From: Limnephilus marmoratus
Taxonomy: Eukaryota; Arthropoda; Insecta; Trichoptera; Limnephilidae
Direction: 5' to 3'
Assembly: GCA_917880885.1 (NCBI GenBank)
Contig: OU862906.1
Span: forward strand, 62,290,665-62,354,664
Length of the DNA: 64,000 nt
A program made the translations under genes and the position numbers. The notes beneath the pieces are model-generated. The model searched no databases, was not told where the DNA came from, and worked only from the letters and a program-made list of their open reading frames with translations. Below are positions 35,129 to 47,316 of this stretch, in pieces (positions within the stretch are counted from its first letter, which is position 1; each line of letters begins with the position of its first letter).

Positions 35129-38100
35129 AATGTCTAGAAATTGTTACATAGTTAATGCTCAAGAAATACAAAAAATCATTCAAAAATCAATGATAGAAAG
35201 ATACCTACAATCTTTAACGTAATATTTGCACCGATTTAAGACAATTATGTTAAAAATACAAAAGAAGACAATGACAAACCTCGTAAAATAATATTCAAAT
35301 AAATTATTTACAATAATTTATTTCAACCCCTGTTTGAGCCCCCGACTCAGGCGCATTGTTCTAATTAAAAATTCTCATTCCAAATTCTAATCATCCTGTA
35401 CGTCATACCTGACTACGGATGAGATGGAGCGAGTAGGAGCTTTCCTAATTTTTTTTTCGTTTTCAGCAATTAATCACATTCTTTAAATCTGGATGTACCC
35501 GTTTATATTACAACTGCGGCCGTTTCCTAACCCCTTCTCTTTTTAAAATTACCACCCTCGCTTTTGATAGTACCTACCCTTCGAGTACGGGGTAGGAAAG
35601 TACCTACCCGCACTTACCCGGTTGGAATATCTGCGAAAAGAATTTGCGAAAATATTACACCATGTAGAATTACCAACATTACGGAGGGTGTTTATGCAAA
35701 TACTCGAGTCAATCAAACACGAGTAGGCACTCATTACAACACAAACAAAAGGGAATTCTTTCGGAACAATTTTACAATTTGAAAGTGAGGTTAAATAACT
35801 GAACCTAATGCTCGAGAAATGAAATGAACATGTCGTCTTATTTAAACCATTCTAGTGTGTTCAATTTTTCTTATTTTACCTACAGAGATGATTCGTGTGA
35901 TAGTGTAAATTTAACAGCGGAATAAAATGAGTCATGAATATTATTGTGATTTTTATGGTGTATATTTTTCAAACGACAGTTGTTTTGTACGTGTAAGTAA
36001 GAGAACACAACTATGTAGTGGTTACTATCAGTGACAGAAGCTGCCCTGAAAATGTGTTGATTGACTGACAATCCGTATTTACAACTATTTGTTCGGTTTT
36101 CGGAACAAATCATACAGGTCTTATAGAAATCGTTGTGTCTCCTTTACTATCATGGTTAGAAACATGATCTAAACGGTGTTAGAAAGAGAAAACACCATGC
36201 TTAATAATCTAATTTTAAAGTTAACCTTAAAACGTATACCTTTAAGAATCTAAAGTCTCAGACCGAAATTTAAAAAAAATATTTAAGTTTTTTTATTAAT
36301 TACTTTTACATGAAACGACAAAAAAGTGGGTTTGCGATTTAACGAAGTTAGTTAACGTTTATAATACTTATTAAAATATGTAGTGTTTTTTTTACTTATC
36401 AGTAATTTTAGTTAGAAAAAAAAGAAAGGTGAGCTATTTTTAAATCTCTTATGATTTTTTTTTTTTACTTTGACAGCGTATTTCATTGCCTTTTCAAAAC
36501 AATTTTTATTTTTTGAATACATTTAGAATTTTTCTATTTGTTTGAATTGTTTTGCAAAACCGAAATTGATCCTCTGACAAAAATTATCGAGGCCCAAAGG
36601 GTTAAGCATTCGACTTCGGTCCTAATCGTGAAACCTCGGGTCATAGCATAGAATTTAAAAGTGGTGATAGAGTTATTTAAAATTGTTAAACTTCGGTTTG
36701 AATCAAATAATTTCGAATTCGTGTGACACTCAGAAACCGTCTAATATTTGGTACATATCACCAGCTCGACGCACTTTCAATTGTGTTTGAGAATTTGGTC
36801 CGCTTGCAAAAGGCCTGCACACGGTGAAAATAAAACCACTCTCCCTGATGTTATCTATATGGCATTAATATTGGTGAGTAAAGTTCTTCAATGAGTTTTA
36901 TAGATTTTATAGTCTTCAGTACGATAATATAAAGTAATCTAATTTGCCAGTGTTGCTCACTCACTTAATTTTTGTGAAAAATCGTGATAAAAAATATAGT
37001 GATAGAAAGGCTGTAATCTAATGAACAAGCCGTGCGAATTTCATGACGCGAGAGTTCAGCATTCGAGAGGTTTTAGCGGTACATACAAATGGGGTTCCTG
37101 ATATACAGCAATATTAGATCAAAGCAATAAAAAAATGCTTCATACGATATGAATAAAAATATTGTGGATGATAGTTGAAAGCGGGTGAACGTTGGCACCA
37201 ATCTCCCTCTATCGTGATCAGATATGAATATGGCCTTAAATTCGGTAGTCCCTATTGTTAATTACAATTCAGGGAGTTGGTACAAGGTATAGCACGGTGC
37301 AGGGTTCCAAAAAAACCAATATTGCTACGGGAACAATAATCTCTTTTGAATAAAAAGAACTAATATTAAATGTAGCAGATCATCGTGATGTGGCAACAAT
37401 GAAACTGACGGCGCTCGGAATACATTAATACATTTATATCTCACACGAAATACATGCAACACTCGTGGAATACATACGAAATATTTTCATAGAATACATA
37501 TCAAAGATACTCATAGACTATAGTGGTACTGTAAGAGGTAGCCGCGTTTTACCAACTGCAATATTGGATAGATACTTGATGTGCGTTGGGTACTTAAATG
37601 AGAGAGAAAAAAAAATACTTGAAAGGACGCGAAGAGTGTGGTGTGTTTTGTAGTCGATTGTGAACGATAAACGTGTCATTTAAGCGGTAATTATCGCGAC
37701 TTTATATTGCACAATTATTTTTAAACGTAAAATTTAGAATTTAACATGGTTCGAAGATTGTATATTTTATCACGTGTTTTCTAATGTCACACTTAAGTAA
37801 GTTGTAATTTTTTTATATCATGTGCTACCAGGTCAAACAAAACTGAAATTAGTATATTTAAAACTAAAGTAAAAACATGGCCGAGAGAACTGAGTCATTG
37901 CTAACGTTATGAAGACGACCAGAAACAAAATACAAAAATTCTAATATGAAAGGTCATCTCAGCAGAGGAAACCCTGGTGAGGAGGACTGTGAAAACTGCA
38001 ACATTATTATTTTGCTTTATAATTACATCGTGTACAAACTTTGCTATAGAAACAAAAAATTCAATTTACATACGGTACCAGTCCACTAACAAAGAACGAG

Positions 38101-38518
38101 TTGTAAATTTATTTATCACAAGGTATTCATGTATTTAATATTGCATGGTACGTTATGTGTTATTGAAAGTTAAAACAAACAATCTGACAGGGACTTCCTC
38201 CCGTTGCTCTGTTATGTTTAATCGTAATTATTTTGTTTCCGTTACAGATTCACAATTCAGAAATGCACAGTATCTGCACAAATATGCTTCCGTAAGAACT
38301 GATACCCATCCAGCATTGTTGGGCGCCATTATATTACCTAATATCCACATAAGTGGCCCGCAAAGGGTCCGAACACTCCACAATAATATAACAAAACAAC
38401 ACAACTGCAGTAGCCATGTTTGAAATTGTTTTTTTCACATGCCCTAACTACTACTGATATAGCACCAGTGGCGGCGAAAACTTTGTAAAAATTCAGCCTT
38501 CATAGTCCTCCGTAAAAC
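35129..38518. other. gene-free AT-rich stretch
   Basis: About 3.4 kb with no recognised element. Small inverted CCTACCC/GGGTAGG motifs lie at 35570-35610. Frames on the two strands at 35550-35780 overlap and carry no domain. Confidence 0.5.
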
Positions 38519-38719
38519 GGTGACCGGACAACTCAGATTGAAATCAATTCAGAACCTCCTTTGAAAAGTCATTAAAAATTGATGAAGAAATATATATATG
38601 AAAATTGGTTAAATATGTTACGTTAGATTGGCTATTTTAAAATTATTTTTTTCATAGCATTTAATAATGATTTTTCAAAGAGGTTTTGAGTTGACTTGAT
38701 TCTGAGTTAGCATGGAACC
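38519..38719. mobile_element. Family D TIR element, copy 2
   Basis: Starts GGTGACCGGACAACTCAG and ends CTGAGTTAGCATGGAACC. Inverted similarity includes AACTCAG and TTTGAAAAGTCATTA / TAATGATTTTTCAAAG. Same internal ATATATATATGAAAATTGGT segment as copy 1. Confidence 0.65.
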
Positions 38720-39051
38720 CCATAAAACATATTATTTATATATGTAAACGTTTTAAGGACATTCAGAATTTAGATAAAACAAGCTACTTTTTATAAATAA
38801 CTAAACATTCAGATACAGCTTTAAAATGGTTAAAAATTTTATTTTAGTTTTTCTGAAGATTTTTACCTATTATCTGATTTACATGTTTTTATAATAGTCG
38901 CATTTTTATGTGCCCACAATTCAAAAGAGATTTATGTGAACCTCGCGTAAATTATCATTTGTTGATACTGGGAATCAAGCCTGCTTTATGTACCGAAAAT
39001 ATAAATTAAAATACATGATGATGTATAGGCAAAAGAAAAAGACGAAATATT

Positions 39052-39150
39052 GGTAATGCGCGCTTTCACCCCGCGACAAAATATCCCCAACAAAATATAC
39101 TACGGACAAAACATTCACCAACAAAATATCTAAAACCGAACCTAACCTAA
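39052..39150. repeat. Family M arm (CGACAAAATATCC…AACCTAACCTAA)
   Basis: Contains GCGACAAAATATCCCCAACA, CTACGGACAAAACATTC and AACCTAACCTAACTTT. It matches the arms of the element at 40560-40880 and lies next to the roughly 57-bp unit described for 39150-39565. Confidence 0.6.
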
Positions 39151-39565
39151 CTTTACAGGATGTCTGTATTATTGTGGTCCCATTTTACTATTTTTGAACA
39201 ATAGTTTGTTGTGAGATATGATTTTAGATTTTCACGGCCAAAAGTATTTTTGTTATTTGTTTTTAGGGTGTTATGCCGTGTTGCGCTACCTCCTCCTTTA
39301 GCCAAAGTTTTTCTACAGCGTTACGTAACGCTGCCCTGATGCATACATCTGTCCTGATGATGGACACTGTAACGCTGTCTGAAACGTTGGCTAAAGGAGG
39401 AGGTAGCGCAACACGGCATAATACCCCAAAAACAAGTAACAAAAATAGTTTATTGTCTTTACAGGATGTCTGTAATATTGTTGTCCCATTTTACTATTTT
39501 TGAACAATAATTTATTGTCTTTACAAGATGTCTGTATTATTGTCGTCCTATTTTACTATTTTAGA
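39150..39565. repeat. copies of a ~57-bp unit interrupted by foldback C
   Basis: Units of the form TTTACAGGATGTCTGTATTA…GTCCCATTTTACTATTTTTG…AACAATAATTTATTGTC at 39152-39212, 39457-39508 and 39510-39565; diverged ones occur again at 40660-40775. Foldback C copy 3 sits between the first and second, with AATAGTTTGTTGT on the left and AATAGTTTATTGT on the right. Confidence 0.65.
39214..39444. mobile_element. Foldback element C, copy 3
   Basis: Inverted arms around GCGTTACGTAACGCTG with outer GCCGTGTTGCGCTACCTCCT and AGGTAGCGCAACACGGCATA. The arms are longer than in copy 1 because the right outer arm (CCCCAAAAACAAGTAACAAA) is kept. The left end GATATGATTTTAGATTTTCA is shared with copy 1. Direct repeats of about 13 bp flank it (see the 57-bp unit entry). 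Confidence 0.7.
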
Positions 39566-40559
39566 TTACAATGAATACGTAGCTCTGCCAAAGCAATAAA
39601 AGCATTAAAATTGAAACAAATAATAATACATAATTAAAACTCTAACAATTTGTATTTGTTAAAAAATATAATTTATTTAAAAATTGATTATTTTTTAAGA
39701 ATTTCTGATATTAATCGCTCACGCTGCGAACGACACGCCCCTGCGGCATGCATCCCTGTCGACCGCCAGTTTTCAAACCATTTTTTTATTTCAATATCCA
39801 CATCCCCTGCAGTTTTTTCAACAGCCCCTTGCATTGTGTCTATTTTGATGGAAGGAATCAAATTGTATCAACTTTTCAAAGTATAATAGAACGGTTGCTG
39901 TGAAATTGAATACGGCTGCAGTATGAATCGCCAAAAATCTGAATGATAAACTCATTTCGACGGCTTGTGTTGATGATACGGTTGAATTTAGTCTGAAGTG
40001 GATACTTATAACGTTTTGGAAATTAGTTTTTAACATATTTTAATCCGGCGGCCATCTTTATAGTATATCATTTGCATGTTTTAACCAAATAAAAAAGGCA
40101 GGTCTGAAAATGAGTAGGTAGTTACAAACAACCCTTTTTTACACACCTATATAGAAAGGGTTTACATTTAACATGATGTAATACATTGCGAAGGTACAAT
40201 ATAAATAGGTAACATGTCGTCGCCTCAGTTCTTAATTGTCCAAACGACCATTTTAGTTTTTGTTCAATCTCCACTTTAAAACCAAAAATAAAGTATAAAA
40301 AAGGATAGTTAATCACTTAATTAAGAATTATTTAAACTAATCAGATCTTTGCCTTTACGGAAATAGCTTTATCTTAAACACCTATTATAATGTTTCATTG
40401 AAATAATGAAAGAAAACCTTCACCTCCTGTCATATTTTCAAATGGTCGTTTGGACAATTAAGAACTAAGGCGACGATGTATGTATATAACTTTAACGCAT
40501 ACTTTTAAAATGTTTTTAGTCATTCTTAACAATTATTAGAAATGTGGAAAACAGTTTTT
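39566..40559. other. gene-free AT-rich stretch
   Basis: Unique DNA. Two segments share TCGTTTGGACAATTAAGAACT in opposite orientation (complement at 40231-40252; plus at 40446-40466), a short inverted pair. No gene. Confidence 0.5.
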
Positions 40560-40880
40560 TTTGTTCTGCGCGTTTTCATCCTGCGACAAAATATCCTCCA
40601 ACAATATATCTACTAAAACCTAACCTAATTTTACATTTTACTATTTTTGAAAATTAATTTATTATTTTTACAGAATGTCTGTACCTATTATTTTTGTCCC
40701 ATTTTTCCACAATTTTTTGAACAATAATTTATTGTCTTTATAGGATGTCCAATGTCCATATTATTTTTATCCCATTTTTTTGTTAGGTTAGGTAGGTTAG
40801 GTTAGGTAAGGTTTAAGTAGATATTTTGTTGGGGGATGTTTTGTCCGTAGGATATTTTGACCGAGGATATTTTGTCGGAA
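40560..40880. mobile_element. Family M foldback with telomere-type TTAGG runs
   Basis: The left arm (GCGACAAAATATCCTCC, ACCTAACCTAA, 40575-40632) is inverted relative to the right arm (40783-40870: TTAGGTTAGGTAGGTTAGG…AAGTAGATATTTTGTTGGGG, TTTGTCCGTAGGATATTTTG). The right-arm run reads TTAGG TTAGG TAGG TTAGG TTAGG TAAGG, mostly exact pentamers. The loop holds two diverged copies of the 57-bp unit. Non-coding. Confidence 0.6.
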
Positions 40881-41151
40881 ACATTTTTGTCGAAAAAGTC
40901 GCGGAAAGGTTTTTTTAAAATCCGTTGAAAAGTTCAATCGATAATAATGTTCTCGAGAGCATTTACATATAAGCGAGTAACGTACATTTCCATAAGTCCG
41001 ACATCCATACAAAGTGCTTAAGGTGAAAAATGCAATTAAAACTGACACAAGCGGAATGAGAGCGGCTAAGATCTGACCTCTTCGGGAATCAGGAGTCAAA
41101 AACCTTTTTCCCTTTTACCATATGTATTTAATAACATGATAAAAACATTAT

Positions 41152-41440
41152 CGTTTTTTATTGTTGGGGTAATACGCCGTGTTACGCTACCTCCTTCTTT
41201 AACCAAAGTTTCGGACAACATTACAGTGTACATCATCAGGGCAGATAAGTAATAATAATATTTGGATGACTTGTATGGCGCCGATTTTGTCAAAAATCAC
41301 CTAAAGGGCTCTGTGAATCCTGAAAACCTGGACACTGGCCGAAACGTTGGCTAAAGAAGGAGGTAACGGAACACGGCAAAATACCCAAAAAATAAATCAC
41401 TTGGCCGTGAAAATCAAAAATTTTCCATAAAGCTGTTGTC
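41152..41440. mobile_element. Foldback element C, copy 4
   Basis: Left arm GCCGTGTTACGCTACCTCCT and AACCAAAGTTTCGGACAA; right arm CCGAAACGTTGGCTAAAGAA, GGAACACGGCAAAATACC and the outer GGCCGTGAAAATCAAAAATT. The loop (about 41240-41325) is longer than in copies 1 and 3 and is unrelated to theirs. Confidence 0.65.
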
Positions 41441-42136
41441 TAAATCAGCAAAAACTCTGAAACGGTTTTGAAATTTGGATATATTGTGCTGTGTGGAATT
41501 TCTAGTTTTAATATTCTTAATTCACAAGTGCGTCATTTACGTCAAGAGAAATAACTTTTTAAAACATTAATTAAAGTGGCAAAAAGTGAGACAGACGCCT
41601 TGTTGTTGTTCGTTCTACATTTTGAATGGTACAAGAGGGTGATGAAAATCTGGTTAGGTTCCGTTGGAAGGTTTTAATCTGAGTTAAGCTTTTCCGTCCT
41701 TCCTTCGACCACTTCGTGATGGAACAGTGGTCAAATAAAGAAGGTAGCCAAGTTAAATAGATTCTCTTAGTTTAATCATTTAACATTTAATCTGTTCGAA
41801 ATTACCTCGCGTGTGGAAAACAAACAAACCCTTGCTCAAGTAAAAATAATCAATTCCGCCTGGCCCGCCGCATCTTGCCATGAATCTATCTTGCAATCAT
41901 ACCATGTCCGACATGCAATCATTCCATTCTACTGACCAGATGTCAGGACTAGAATAAGAGCCACTAAAAAGCTAATATCTGCACTTAATTGCCCTTCTCT
42001 AGGTGGTATTCGTACAAAACGGTCGAATTTAACTGATGACGAAGCGAAAACGAAAAAAAACTGCCAAAATTATATCAGCTTTCAGTAGTAATTTGCATAT
42101 TAAATGAACTTTTTAAAATTATTATATTAAACAAAA
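41441..42136. other. gene-free AT-rich stretch
   Basis: Unique sequence; nothing recognised. Confidence 0.5.
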
Positions 42137-42606
42137 ACTATGTTGGTGGTAGATTTTACTACCAGAAACTGTGTTGGAAGTAGATTTTACATCTAAAAAC
42201 TATGTTGGTGATAGATTTCGCTACTATAAACTATATTGGTGATAGATTTCACTTCTAAAAACTATGTATGTTGGTGACAGATATTACTTCTAAAAACTAT
42301 GTTGGTGGTAGATTTTACTTCTATAAACTATGTTGGTGATAGATTTTATTACTAAAAACTATGTTGGTGGTAGATTTTACTTCTAAAAACTATGTTCGTG
42401 ATATATTTTACAACTAAAAATTATAATGGTGGTAGATATTAATACTAATAACTATATCGGTGGTGGGTTTAACTACCTACTAAAAACAATAAATATTGGT
42501 GGTATTTTTTACCACTCAAACTATTTTGATGATTGGTTTTAATACTAAAAATTATAAATGACGGTGATAATTTTGCCACCAAAAATATGTTGGTGGTAGG
42601 TTTTAT
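42137..42606. repeat. 31-bp minisatellite, about 15 units
   Basis: Units of the type ACTATGTTGGTGGTAGATTT followed by TACTTCTAAAA, nearly all 31 bp long. Central units are similar to one another; the right end is more diverged, with units of 33-36 bp. There are no unique spacers, so this is not a CRISPR-like array, and no frame stays open across it. Confidence 0.9.
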
Positions 42607-43636
42607 CCAACCTGACCTTCCTCTCACTCACCTCCTTCCTTTCTCCGCTTCCTCCTCCAGCTTCACAAAAAATCCCAAATTAAATATATGTCTAAGTCCC
42701 TGCTCAGTTTAAAAACTTTTTTTAAATCTTTCACACTTTCAGATTTATATTATAAATTTTTAAATTCCAAAATTTGGGACGCATCCAAACTTCGCTAAAG
42801 TCTTCAGACTTAAAATTTAATGTGGTGATACAAAACTTAAAAATAAAATCAAATAATGAGTGAAATGGACTTCATTTATCGAGCTAAATAAATATTCATC
42901 ATTAACCAAATTGAAATAAAGACTTATTTGTGAAATTAAAATTATTGACATCTTTCGGACCTCTGTCTCAAAGTAAAAGATCCTTCCCCTCCCCATCTCC
43001 GTAACATCTCCCTCACCAGTTCTTGCTAATGGTATTATTAAAATGTCTTCCTAATTACACCTCACATCAATCAGATTCAAAATACTCCATTCTGCTTTTG
43101 TTTGGCAGTCGAATTCAAATAATACCAAATCATTGCCCCGTGTGTCGAGATCATTTTTGAGTTTGGCCGACAGCACACGATCGATGATTTTAATGTGTAC
43201 TTTGGATTGGAACGTATTTTTGATTATTCAAATGATTGTTCTAAAACGTCTTAATTGATTATGGGTTTAACTGCCACGGGCAAAAAAGGAATTATCATCT
43301 AAAATAATATGAAGATTTATTATTGACTTTTAATTTACAAACGCTTAACTCAGCAGTAAATACACATGTTTCCAAGTCGGTGCTAGATATTACAAATTTA
43401 TTTATTGCTCTTATGTAGATGACAAGCAAAATTAACCGAAGCTGGTGGGGCTATAGCACCGGCTTATTATTTTGGAATGTTGTGAACCGGTAAAAAATGG
43501 GTGTTAATATGAATTATTTCATCTCAAATTGTGGTTTTAAAAAATCACTTTACCGGATTAGAACCGGTGACGTTTAGAACTAGGGCTAGTTTAAAGGGGT
43601 TAAAATTTAGAAAAAAAAAATCAATTTTGATTTAAA
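42607..43636. other. gene-free AT-rich stretch
   Basis: A short pyrimidine-rich segment follows the minisatellite (42610-42665). The rest is unique AT-rich DNA. Confidence 0.5.
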
Positions 43637-43988
43637 AACTACACAAGAGTGCCAATTGCTCCAAACAGTCTGGAGCCAGTGAAGCTACGGCATCCCCAAT
43701 TGGGTTTCAGTTGAGAGGCTGAAGGAAGTGGGGAGGACAAGGAAATGGGGTTAAGGAAGGTATGGAAGTACCCAGCTATTCAGATGTGGTCACCCAACAC
43801 GCTTAAAGCCATTTCAATCAACGAATCAATTCTGAATTGTGGTCTTACTGGTGGTGATACTGAGAGAATCTTCCACTTTGGAACGTGCTTCAAATATACT
43901 ATATATTGTTTTTAATTTTAATTGTGAAATAACACAAATTAATCAAATAAAATTTACTTGCGCACGCCGAGATTCGAATTCAATTGTC
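43637..43988 (-). mobile_element. SINE-A copy 8 (head mostly lost)
   Basis: Minus-strand copy: ACACAAGAGTGCC at the 3' end, GGCATCCCCAATTGGG, ATTCAGATGTGGTCACC, the GATACTGAGAG…CTTCCACTTTGGAACGTGC body, and the linker ATCAAATAAAATTTACTTGC. Only a fragment of the tRNA head remains (CGAGATTCGAATTCAATTGTC). Confidence 0.75.
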
Positions 43989-46326
43989 TTATATTAAAAA
44001 AAAAACGCATTTAGTTCGTACTTTAACGAAATAGTAAACTCCTATTTATTGCATATATAATTCAAAGTTATTTAAATATTTGACAATGCTTAAAATTTCT
44101 TTCGCGAAAAAATAACACGGAGGTTATACGATACAGGTCATGTAACTTCTCTTCGCAAGTAGGTTTTTAATAAATTCAAATAAATTATTTAATATTTAAT
44201 GGTATATTTCAAATCATCATCTACTCAGTCGTTTTTTTTTCATTCCATCCATAACCCGTCATGAGTTAGAATTCCGGGCGCGGATCGACATACGTATGTG
44301 ACGCATGATGACTGGCCTAATGATAGGGCGGCCCGGCTGCCATGCGCTCGGAGTGTGCCACTATGCCTGATGGGTCGGTCTTCAAATTCACTGAAGCTTC
44401 AAAGAGAAGGCCGACGACAAGCTACTACCCACTACCCGTACTATACCTTAATCCTACAGACAGATCCCATAGAGAGAAAATCAAATAGGTACCTAATTAT
44501 ACTAAAAGATTACGTAAAATATGCGATATTTTAGAGCTAATCTCGAATAAATAAAGAAAATAGTATTTTTCAACCTTTCAAACTTAAACAAAGAAGCAGA
44601 CAATATATTGATCTTTTATTTATTTAATCACTGAAGACAATATTAGTTACTGTCTATCGAAAATTTGAAAAAGAAAAATTTGAATACCCTGAGGAAGGAA
44701 CGGTCGTTCTGAAACCGGTCAGCCTAAATAAAATATAAAATAATGATTCTAACAAAACAAATTAATATTCTTCAATATATTTTCACCGTGTTTTTATTCT
44801 CGAAAAAAAAATAATGAAGGCGTTATTATTTTACATTTATGTTGACGAATGAATTTTCTATAATGATATAAATAATGATTCGTTTTTTTGAATAATTCAT
44901 AAATCACACAGACACTCTCTCGATACTCTACAATAACAATACTTATAGATACCCTCTAATACAACCACCACTCTATAAAATTCCTTTTATTTTCTCTCTT
45001 TTAATTTTTTGTCACGCATATCTTTATTATTATACCTCAACTTAACCGACCCCCCCCATCCTACCCCTTTCCTATCCCCACCTAAATAACTCGTCTGTTG
45101 AAATGTAATTTTTTATGAGTAAATATCTCTGGAATCACTTCACACTTGTATACAATACCCATGTGGAAACCTGTAATTGGTTCAATTATTGTACTCAATT
45201 ATTACATAAAGTCTTCCAATTCATTAGCGAAATTTAAAAAAAAATGTTAAGATTTTTGTGTTGTCAGAGGATTGGCATACTATTTTTTCATCCTTGGCCT
45301 TTTTTTAAATAATAAAAAAAAACATATTTTAAAATAATAAGATATATATATACATACATATTTTTTAAATAACCAGATTTTATTTGAGTCCCATTTGTCA
45401 AAATCGGAGTGTCACCCTAGTTGTTTTGAACTACCTTTGTTTCTTGGTGGGTATAGTAATTAAGGATTTGTTTTATGGTCTATATTGTTACAAATTACCC
45501 ATCTGGTCACCAATATAATATTGTTATTTCTTACTTTCCGCATATAATATTTTAGTGTTTTGGATGTAGTGTTTTGTATTTTAGTGATTTTTTTTGTATT
45601 TTAGTGATTTGTGTGTAAATGCACCACTCAAATTTATAAATTTAACCTCAATACAGGCTCCTAGTCCTAGTGAGGTTAATATTTTTGTATGTAAAAAAAA
45701 ATAAGAACACATGTATGGTGAGAAATCTATATAAATAAAATAAATAAAAAATAAATTATACACTTTATTGTTAATGTAAACTGTTGGTCTCCCAAATAAA
45801 TAAAAATAAAATAAAAATAAAATAAAGTGTACCATTTTTGATTTACCGCCAAAACCCCACGTTTGTTATTATTCGCGATTTCGGCGTCGTTGTCAGCCAT
45901 TGGTGTTTTCTATGTCATAATGACGTTAAAGCCGCAGTTTTTCAAATCAATAATTATGAATTAAAATATTAATATTGCACAAGTTTAGTATAATATTCGG
46001 AATCAAAAAAATAAACTTTAAATCAGTTTGTGAAAATACCCCATTCTGATAAAGATTTCAATCATTCGCTCGACATTACAATAATTTATAGCGACCTCCT
46101 CCAATGTGAGATTAAAATGTGTACGTTGTTGTGTATCACACTAAAAAAAACTAGCGAACGGTGAGTTCCAGTCATGAAACTTTTGAAAAAAAAAATGTCT
46201 GAAATGTCTAATGCAAATAATTCTGTCAGATAATTAGATAAGTTGTCATGTTGTTTGCATCATATTGTTTCAATTACTTTCCAAGAAGTAAAAACATCTC
46301 GATTAAAAAGTGTGAAAAAAACCTAG
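43989..46326. other. gene-free stretch
   Basis: AT-rich with a GC-richer patch at 44270-44420 (GGGCGGCCCGGCTGCCATGC), which has an open frame but no recognisable domain. A possible dispersed segment GAAGACAATATTAG at 44635 recurs at 58743 with weak similarity around it. A/T microsatellite-like runs lie at 45725-45830. Confidence 0.45.
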
Positions 46327-47032
46327 TTTATTTTATTTTTTTTATTTTATTTGTGTACAAAAAATTTACAACATTACAGATAATTAATCTAATTAATTGT
46401 AAAAGTACCATTTTCACAGTGAGTATGTAGCGCCAAAAACCCCGTACAAACTCATTGAATCTTTTAAAGAATATGTCGAAATTTTTATCTAATATATTTA
46501 AATAGCGTATCGCTCTTCCCACGGGCGAATTCGGGTACAGATTTGTACGACTCGATAGGCAATATAATATGTTATGGCGACGTGCCCGAGAGTGAGACTC
46601 TGGTACAAATAAATTTATTTGTGCCAGAATCTCACCGTTAGAGACGAGGCCATTGATTAACTGAAAGAAATATTTTAGCAACGCAAAACATCTACGAGTT
46701 TCTAGAGAATGGTAGTTAGTCATACCTAGAATAAATCTCGATGGATACAAATATGGGTAAGTTCCATAGAGGCGTAAAAATAAAAAACGTAGGAATTTTT
46801 TATGAACTCTTTCAATATTCAAAATATAGGATGCTTCAAATGGGGCCCAGATAATACAATTCGACTCCAGTACACTTAGCACCAGTGAGTTGTAAAGTAG
46901 CCTAATTGTTAGTGGGTTTTGAAATGAGCATGAATTGCGAATGACAAAGCCCAGCAGTTTATATGCTCTGTTGCATAAGTCATTTGTGTGCTGGTGGAAT
47001 GTCATTTTACTGTAGGTATGAAGTATTGAAAT
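46327..47032 (-). pseudogene. non-LTR retrotransposon 3' fragment (longest RT remnant)
   Basis: The minus-strand frame is open for over 200 codons of retrotransposon sequence: LCNRAYKLLGFVIRNSCSFQ, LLYNSLVLSVLESNCIIWAP, ERVHKKFLRFLFLRLYGTYP, TNYHSLETRRCFALLKYFFQ, PESHSRARRHNILYCLSSRT and NSPVGRAIRYLN, in the order found downstream of the RT active site in jockey-type elements. The endonuclease, the RT catalytic FxDD block and ORF1 are missing. The 3' end has a T/A-rich tail at 46327-46352. At 47032 it joins a family B element directly, so the first about 15 codons of the long frame are antisense family B, not retrotransposon. The intact frame suggests a relatively recent insertion. Confidence 0.8.
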
Positions 47033-47316
47033 GGTACCGCCATTTATTGGAAAACCAACACTCCTGCCATAGGTCACCCCAAGTGGTTCGCTACATTTGG
47101 TGACTTAGCAGGGGTGCCCGGGTTCGTGGGGTGAGGTTTGTCTAGGTCTTGGCTGTGAATGCGTTTGCTCACCTACTGCGTGGCGGGCTGGATCGGAAGA
47201 GAATGGGTGAAAGATACCTTTCCCTAAAAAGACCCTCCACACAGCATCTCCAAAGAAGACACAGGCCTTGAGGGCTTTTTATCACCAGGGCCTCTTGTGT
47301 GAAGCTAATATAAAAT
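47033..47316 (+). mobile_element. Family B element, copy 6 (internally deleted)
   Basis: Starts GTACCGCCATTTATTGG and ends GTGTGAAGCTAATATAAA. About 130-150 bp of the middle found in copies 1, 3 and 5 is missing between ATGGGTGAAAG and ACCTTTCCCT. The 3' outer stem is kept (CCTCCACACAGCATC, CCTCTTGTGTGAAGC); the inner stem is decayed. Confidence 0.7.

Noticed and set aside
36590..36650. tRNA-like sequence near GGGTTAAGCATTCGACTTCG
   Set aside because: No convincing B box or acceptor pairing.
40797..41099. Minus-strand frame with a hydrophobic segment (ILAALIPLVSVLIAFFTLST)
   Set aside because: It overlaps the family M arm at its end, has no proper start or splice context, and a single hydrophobic run in AT-rich DNA is not evidence of a gene.
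42137..42606. CRISPR-like array
   Set aside because: Units are head-to-tail without unique spacers, there are no cas genes, and the genome is eukaryotic.
44636..44800. Possible dispersed family shared with 58741-58920
   Set aside because: Only a 14-bp core (GAAGACAATATTAG) and scattered matches; not enough to define a repeat by eye.
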